A stretch of 64,000 bases of DNA. Source: Bartonella sp. MM73XJBT.G (lineage in GTDB: Bacteria; Pseudomonadota; Alphaproteobacteria; Rhizobiales; Rhizobiaceae). Made by a program: the position numbers and the translations under genes. The notes beneath the pieces are model-generated. The model did no database searches. It was not told the origin of the DNA and saw only the letters and a program-made list of their open reading frames with translations. Shown piece after piece: positions 60,066 to 64,000 of the stretch. Position 1 is the first letter of the stretch. Every line of letters begins with the position of its first letter. Location of the stretch: assembly GCF_028618435.1 (NCBI RefSeq), contig NZ_JAQISW010000002.1:204001-268000 (forward strand), written 5' to 3'.

Positions 60066-60137
60066 ATGACAGAAAACGATATTCTTTTAACAGACCGTGA
60101 AAGTGCAAAATTGCTTCATATGAGTGTCTCAACATAG
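60066..60137 (+). pseudogene. Truncated excisionase/AlpA-type DNA-binding gene
   Basis: ATG 60066 opens MTENDILLTDRESAKLLHMS and stops after VST. The sequence is the start of an AlpA/excisionase-type helix-turn-helix (LLT-DRE-SAKLLHMSVSTFWR in intact members). The TAG falls exactly inside the recognition helix. It lies 210 nt after the integrase remnant and belongs to the same dead element. Confidence 0.6.
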
Positions 60138-60185
60138 AACGGTATGCAATAATATTTTTATCATCAATTTGAAGAGAACGTTTTT

Positions 60186-60269
60186 ATGAGAATCATCTTC
60201 ATTCTCACGAGAACATACAGGAAACGCGAGACCTTTGCCTCGCGTTGCATTATTTTTAAAAACTTATAA
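60186..60269 (+). other. 27-codon ORF containing a strong hairpin
   Basis: ATG 60186, behind GAAGAGAA, encodes a basic 27-residue peptide (MRIIFILTRTYRKRETF...) ending at TAA 60267. It contains the 8-bp inverted repeat AACGCGAG/CTCGCGTT (60223-60246), followed by a T-rich tract on the plus strand. It could be a small peptide gene, a small RNA ending in a terminator, or simply the terminator for the integrase-element side. None can be decided here. Confidence 0.35.
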
Positions 60270-60300
60270 TTATTTATTTTTCATATTTTCTAAGTTTTCT

Positions 60301-60768
60301 TTATGCGACAATGCCGTTATTATCATTTTTTGTAATGGATGGTGACGTTTGCACAGTTATTTTTTTGGGTTTTAATTCAGCTGGCATTTCCCTTTTAAGC
60401 TGAATATGAAGGAGCCCATCCCCAAGCTCTGCCCCAATAACCTTTACATGATCAGCTAAATGAAAACGTCGTTCAAAAGCACGCGAAGCAATGCCTCGAT
60501 AAAGAAATTCTCGTCCTTCATCATCCTTTTCATGTTTTTTATCTCCCTTAACGATCAGCTGATTACAATGCGTTTCAATATCAATTTCATCTTGAGAAAA
60601 ACCTGCAACAGCCATAGAAATTCTATAAGAATCTTCGGTTAAACGTTCAATATTATAAGGGGGATAAGAAGAAACTTCTTCTGGTTGTGTTCTTGAATCA
60701 AACCAGTTAAAAAGATGATCAAAACCTACTGTGGAACGATAAAATGGTGAAAAGTCTACTTGACGCAT
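60301..60768 (-). CDS. Small heat-shock protein (Hsp20/IbpA family)
   Basis: This 155-residue holdase chaperone binds unfolding proteins. The alpha-crystallin domain spans about residues 37-130 (YNIERLTEDSYRISMAVAGF, then GIASRAFERRFHLADHVKV, GLLHIQLKRE), with IBP-like N-terminus DFSPFYRSTVGFDHLFNWFD. The ATG follows GGAGGGC. I looked for a ROSE-type RNA thermometer upstream but could not identify one. Monocistronic. Confidence 0.93.
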   Translation of the reverse strand: MRQVDFSPFYRSTVGFDHLFNWFDSRTQPEEVSSYPPYNIERLTEDSYRISMAVAGFSQDEIDIETHCNQLIVKGDKKHEKDDEGREFLYRGIASRAFERRFHLADHVKVIGAELGDGLLHIQLKREMPAELKPKKITVQTSPSITKNDNNGIVA

Positions 60769-61009
60769 GATACTGCCCTCCTCTAGAGCGACTACAATTT
60801 ATAATTGATTCACAAAGTTCCCAAATGGCAAACTTAATTGTAAATCCGTGGACCCATCATGGCGACCACATTGTATTATTTGGTAATCGTTTTCTCTTAT
60901 TTCAACTCTTTTATACCTGAATTGACAAAAACTATCTAAAAAACAACTTACCCCTTTCTTAATCCTTCTTCATCATTACATAAATATCACAAAGCCCTCT
61001 CATTATCTC

Positions 61010-61966
61010 ATGTTGAACTCAGCGGCAAATACACTTAAAGGATTTCAATTGAAAACACCTCTTCATCCAATAGACTGGAGTTCCACTCCTCCTAATATCC
61101 ATTATGGTACCCTTAAAATATCAATAGATCGCGAAATTCGTTTTGCAACAACATATCCTGAGGTAAAACAATCCAAGGGAACAATTGTTATTCTTGAAAA
61201 CAATACAAATGCTTTAGAAACATATTTTTTACCCATAAATGAAATTTCTAAACGCGGTTTTCATACAGCAATATTTGACTGGTTTGATCAAAAAAAAATA
61301 TCCTTCACAACAACAAAAAAAAGCCGTCATTATTACTTTGATATAAATAATGATATTAATGACTTATATGAATTTCTTAAAAATATTGTTTATCCTACTT
61401 GTCCCCCCCCTTACTCTATGCTCGCCTATGGTATGGGAGGATTGATAGCCCTTAGCGGCTTAGATCTCATTAATCATAAGTTTAGCAGATTGCTCTGTAT
61501 TTCCCCCCTTTTTGCTCCATTCGGCAATAAAACGAATGGTTTACAACATAAATTAACACAATTTCTTTCTGATATAGGTCTTGGTTTTATACCATTGAAA
61601 GAAGGAAAAAAATTAAAAAAAACAAATATAAAAAATATACAGTTAAGGCATATACATCAAGGGCTATTCCATTCCATTAAGCCTCCAACATCCCAATGGA
61701 TGGCTTCGGTATTTAATGCGATTGATTTTGTGAAGAAAAATATAGGCCACGGACATTTACAAATTCCAACACTCTTTATTCTCGCTAATCAAAACAATCT
61801 TGCCAACAACATTGAAGTACGGGAATTATGCCAACACACCCGTTTGACAGAGAGTATTACTATTACAGGCGCTGAACTTGATACAATTATGTATAACGAA
61901 GATTATAAAAAACAATTTTGGGCGGCATTTGATGCATTTATCTGCGATAATACATCAATGAAATAA
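61010..61966 (+). CDS. PldB-like lysophospholipase homologue with lost active site
   Basis: This 318-residue alpha/beta-hydrolase-fold protein is collinear with alphaproteobacterial PldB: KGTIVILENNTNALETYFLPI, FHTAIFDWFDQKKIS, LYEFLKNIVYPTCPPPY. The nucleophile elbow, normally AHSMGG, reads AYGMGG, so the Ser is Gly and the preceding His is Tyr. The expected C-terminal His motif is replaced by GAELDTIMYNE. It is a full-length open frame, hence either a pseudoenzyme with a new role or an early decaying gene. Upstream neighbour hsp20 is divergent. Confidence 0.8.
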   Translation: MLNSAANTLKGFQLKTPLHPIDWSSTPPNIHYGTLKISIDREIRFATTYPEVKQSKGTIVILENNTNALETYFLPINEISKRGFHTAIFDWFDQKKISFTTTKKSRHYYFDINNDINDLYEFLKNIVYPTCPPPYSMLAYGMGGLIALSGLDLINHKFSRLLCISPLFAPFGNKTNGLQHKLTQFLSDIGLGFIPLKEGKKLKKTNIKNIQLRHIHQGLFHSIKPPTSQWMASVFNAIDFVKKNIGHGHLQIPTLFILANQNNLANNIEVRELCQHTRLTESITITGAELDTIMYNEDYKKQFWAAFDAFICDNTSMK

Positions 61967-62725
61967 TACAAAACCTTAACTTCCATTTCTTTTCAACAAA
62001 AGCAAAAATTCCCATGAGCAACATCGTTCTATAATGGATTTCATTTTCTAACCACTTATATGATTCGTTTTATAGACTTTATAAGCAACCTATGAAATAA
62101 ATATTCATCATAACTCATAACAAAAATAACAAATATACAAATTATGTTATCATATCAAACGATAATAATATTATTACCATTATAAGTAACTAAATAAAAT
62201 AAACATAAAAAAATTATTTTAATACATCATTATAAATCTTTTATAAATAAGACATCAAAATACTATTCTTGATATATAAAAAATTTAAAAATAAAAATTA
62301 TTTATAACATTTATTTGCTAGTTTCTATAAAAACAAATAATTATAAGAATTATATTTTTTTAGAATAATCTTTTAAAAACAATAAATTAACATAAAATTC
62401 TTCTAATTTTCTAATATAAAGAATCCCTACAGCAACGGTTTTTATAATTTTTTTTAATGGAGTTCTGGTAAAAAATAGATAATTTTAAAAAAATAGCAAT
62501 GAATCATTTTAAAAGTTTTAAATCATCTCTTCTTTTTTTAATTCACATATATTCCGAATTTAACCAACTCACAACGAATATGTTGTATTTTGAATAAGAA
62601 TAAAGAATTAACCATTTTGCCATTCATTTCAATTATGAGTATTTTCCCATCTTTTTTATAAATACTCTATATTGTATAATCGGTGTGGCAAAAACTCTTA
62701 CAAATGGAGCCATTGGAACACAATC
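61967..62725. other. Very AT-rich intergenic region before cpdR
   Basis: About 760 nt, extremely AT-rich, without a gene. A TTAACCAT motif at 62608-62615 is listed separately. A palindromic AT tract (TAATAATATTATTA) lies near 62165-62178. Confidence 0.5.
62608..62615 (+). promoter_or_regulatory. Possible CtrA half-site upstream of cpdR
   Basis: TTAACCAT matches the short CtrA/SciP-type site known in Caulobacter and relatives. It lies 110 nt before cpdR, a cell-cycle regulator gene in that network. An 8-mer of this AT content can occur by chance. Confidence 0.3.
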
Positions 62726-63088
62726 ATGAAACGAATCCTGCTCGCAGAAGATGATAACGATATGCGTCGCTTTCTCGTAAAAGCCCTAGAACGTGCAGGC
62801 TATGAAGTTGCCGATTTCGATAATGGTATTAGCGCATACGAACGTTTACAAGAAGAACCATTTTCTCTTCTCCTGACTGACATTGTAATGCCAGAAATGG
62901 ATGGAATCGAACTGGCACGACGCGCTACTGAGATTGACCCTGATTTACGAGTCATGTTCATTACAGGTTTTGCAGCGGTTGCACTCAATTCAAATAGTGA
63001 TGCTCCTCCCGATGCAAAAGTTCTCTCTAAGCCATTTCACTTACGTGAACTTGTCAATGAAGTTGAAAAGATCCTTATTGCTGCTTAA
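62726..63088 (+). CDS. cpdR: Single-domain response regulator CpdR
   Basis: CpdR, when unphosphorylated, directs ClpXP to destroy cell-cycle substrates in alphaproteobacteria. It has 120 aa from ATG 62726. It is a bare receiver domain: acidic pair AEDDNDMRRFL, phosphoacceptor Asp in LLTDIVMPEMDGIELA, Thr in MFITGFA, and Lys in VLSKPFHLREL. No output domain, as expected for CpdR. A possible CtrA site lies upstream. Confidence 0.93.
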   Translation: MKRILLAEDDNDMRRFLVKALERAGYEVADFDNGISAYERLQEEPFSLLLTDIVMPEMDGIELARRATEIDPDLRVMFITGFAAVALNSNSDAPPDAKVLSKPFHLRELVNEVEKILIAA

Positions 63089-63187
63089 AAAGACGTCTTT
63101 CTAAATTATTTGTATCTGTTTTTAAGAGAAAATGAAATTAAACATTGACGTTTGTCATTCTATATGGTGTATGCAACATCGATGAAT

Positions 63188-63262
<75 letters not shown>

Positions 63263-63345
63263 TTCAGCCTTTATAACATCAATAACTCAGTGGTCTGTCG
63301 TATTCCATTATGTATGATTATTTTTTATCATTAGAATCAAAATTT

Positions 63346-63384
63346 GAAAGCCGCGTCATATCAATTGGCACGGCTTTCTTTTTT
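63346..63384 (+). terminator. Intrinsic terminator after tRNA-Val
   Basis: GAAAGCCG / CGGCTTTC forms an 8-bp stem with a 17-nt loop and is followed by a run of six T. It lies about 85 nt after the tRNA. Confidence 0.75.
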
Positions 63385-63476
63385 GGAGTTCTCTCTTTTA
63401 TGAGACGTTTTAAGGAATGCATCTTATAATGCGTTTATAGCGATAAAGAAGGCGCCTCATAGGCCTGTTATTTGTT

Positions 63477-64000
63477 CTATTTCTCAATCTTGACAACCTC
63501 ATCACTCTTATAGACCTCATAATTATCAGGAACCAATTTTATCTTACTTTGTATATCTATTTTTGCTCGACCATAGGCACGACCCCAGACTTTGACATAA
63601 CCAGAGATTTTCGCATTCCCATAAACAGAGCCATAAATCGCGGCACGCCCACTCACTATAGCATTGCCATAAACCTTGCCATAAATCTTTGCAAAGCCTT
63701 TAATAGCAGCTTGTCCATAAATTTTTGCACTGCTGTAAATACAAGCAGACCCAGAAACCTTTGAATGACCATAGATCCTTGCATGATCATAAACAAAAGC
63801 ATCATGAGAAACGCGCGCATGATTATAAATATGGGAATTGCTATAAACACGGGCGCAACCACTCACATGAGCTTTGCCATAAACATTCCCTGCTACATGA
63901 GCACTGTCATAGACACAAGCATGGTCATAAATTTTTGCATATCGTGTGATTACAGCCTTGCCATAAACCTCTGCATTGCCATAGACACGCCCCCGCACAT
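63477..64000 (-). CDS. Beta-helical repeat protein, 5' end outside window
   Basis: The open frame continues to the right edge of the window, so the true start is not seen. At least 173 residues are made almost entirely of six-residue repeats of the type [YS]G-x-A-x-[VI] (VYGNAEVYGKAVI, KIYGQAAIKGFAKIYGK, AIYGSVYGNAKISG), the pattern of a left-handed beta helix like YdcK-type proteins. It ends KIEK. In several genomes such proteins are linked to phage or surface functions; nothing more can be said here. Confidence 0.7.
   Translation of the reverse strand, partial: VRGRVYGNAEVYGKAVITRYAKIYDHACVYDSAHVAGNVYGKAHVSGCARVYSNSHIYNHARVSHDAFVYDHARIYGHSKVSGSACIYSSAKIYGQAAIKGFAKIYGKVYGNAIVSGRAAIYGSVYGNAKISGYVKVWGRAYGRAKIDIQSKIKLVPDNYEVYKSDEVVKIEK

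Noticed and set aside
59840..60300. Right attachment site (copy of the tRNA-Pro 3' end) after the integrase
   Set aside because: I searched by eye for the tRNA-Pro T-arm/acceptor sequence and found no copy in the window.
60769..60840. ROSE-type RNA thermometer upstream of the small heat-shock gene
   Set aside because: The leader is short and I could not draw the typical stems with a conserved U(U/C)GCU pairing to the ribosome site.

Overview
This window is AT-rich alphaproteobacterial DNA, and its gene content and order point to Bartonella (Hyphomicrobiales). The indications are glnB-glnA, the DUF177-plsX-fabH-ihfA-merR block, the nrdR-ribD-ribE-ribH-nusB block, hfq-hflX, the acpXL-lpxXL cluster for very-long-chain lipid A acylation, a pertactin-like autotransporter, and remnants of filamentous-haemagglutinin and integrase genes. 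I cannot name the species.

Layout. 1-4347: the 5' end of gyrA, ssb, a decayed ssb fragment, and uvrA. 5391-8795: the nitrogen genes glnB-glnA behind a clear promoter, a small exported protein, and an Atp12-type chaperone. 9436-13388: a translationally coupled accessory operon (prephenate dehydratase-like protein, unknown His-rich protein, EamA exporter, ATP-grasp ligase) that looks like a miniature natural-product or dipeptide pathway. 13908-20430: a surface/secretion region with an intact autotransporter, the C-terminal stump of a haemagglutinin/CdiA-type protein, and three tandem paralogous lipoprotein genes, two of them frameshifted. 20431-26294: housekeeping genes (a lipoprotein hydrolase, tRNA-Leu, folE, a NifU-like scaffold, yidD, thrS). 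26699-27062: an ancient integrase relic. 27402-36616: fatty acid/phospholipid synthesis (plsX, fabH), ihfA, bamE, the riboflavin genes, nrdR and glyA. 36956-42757: argC, ctaA, a Wzc/GumC-like protein with a ruined Walker A motif, hflX and hfq. 43448-48007: one giant membrane-anchored coiled-coil protein that resembles the growth-pole-ring (GPR/RgsE) proteins of polar-growing rhizobia. 49140-57737: maeB, the acpXL lipid A cluster, mazG and a sufA-like gene. 58363-60269: tRNA-Pro followed by a broken integrase and an excisionase stub. The right end holds a small heat-shock protein, a catalytically dead PldB-like hydrolase, cpdR, tRNA-Val, and the 3' part of a beta-helical repeat protein that runs off the window.

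Most intergenic DNA is AT-rich and featureless, which is usual for this genus, but several stretches contain recognisable gene corpses. The main candidates for new biology are the 9.4-13.4 kb operon, the haemagglutinin-tip/lipoprotein array at 17.6-19.9 kb, and the Cys/His-less FabF2XL partner in the lipid A cluster. All assignments come from reading the sequence without database searches.
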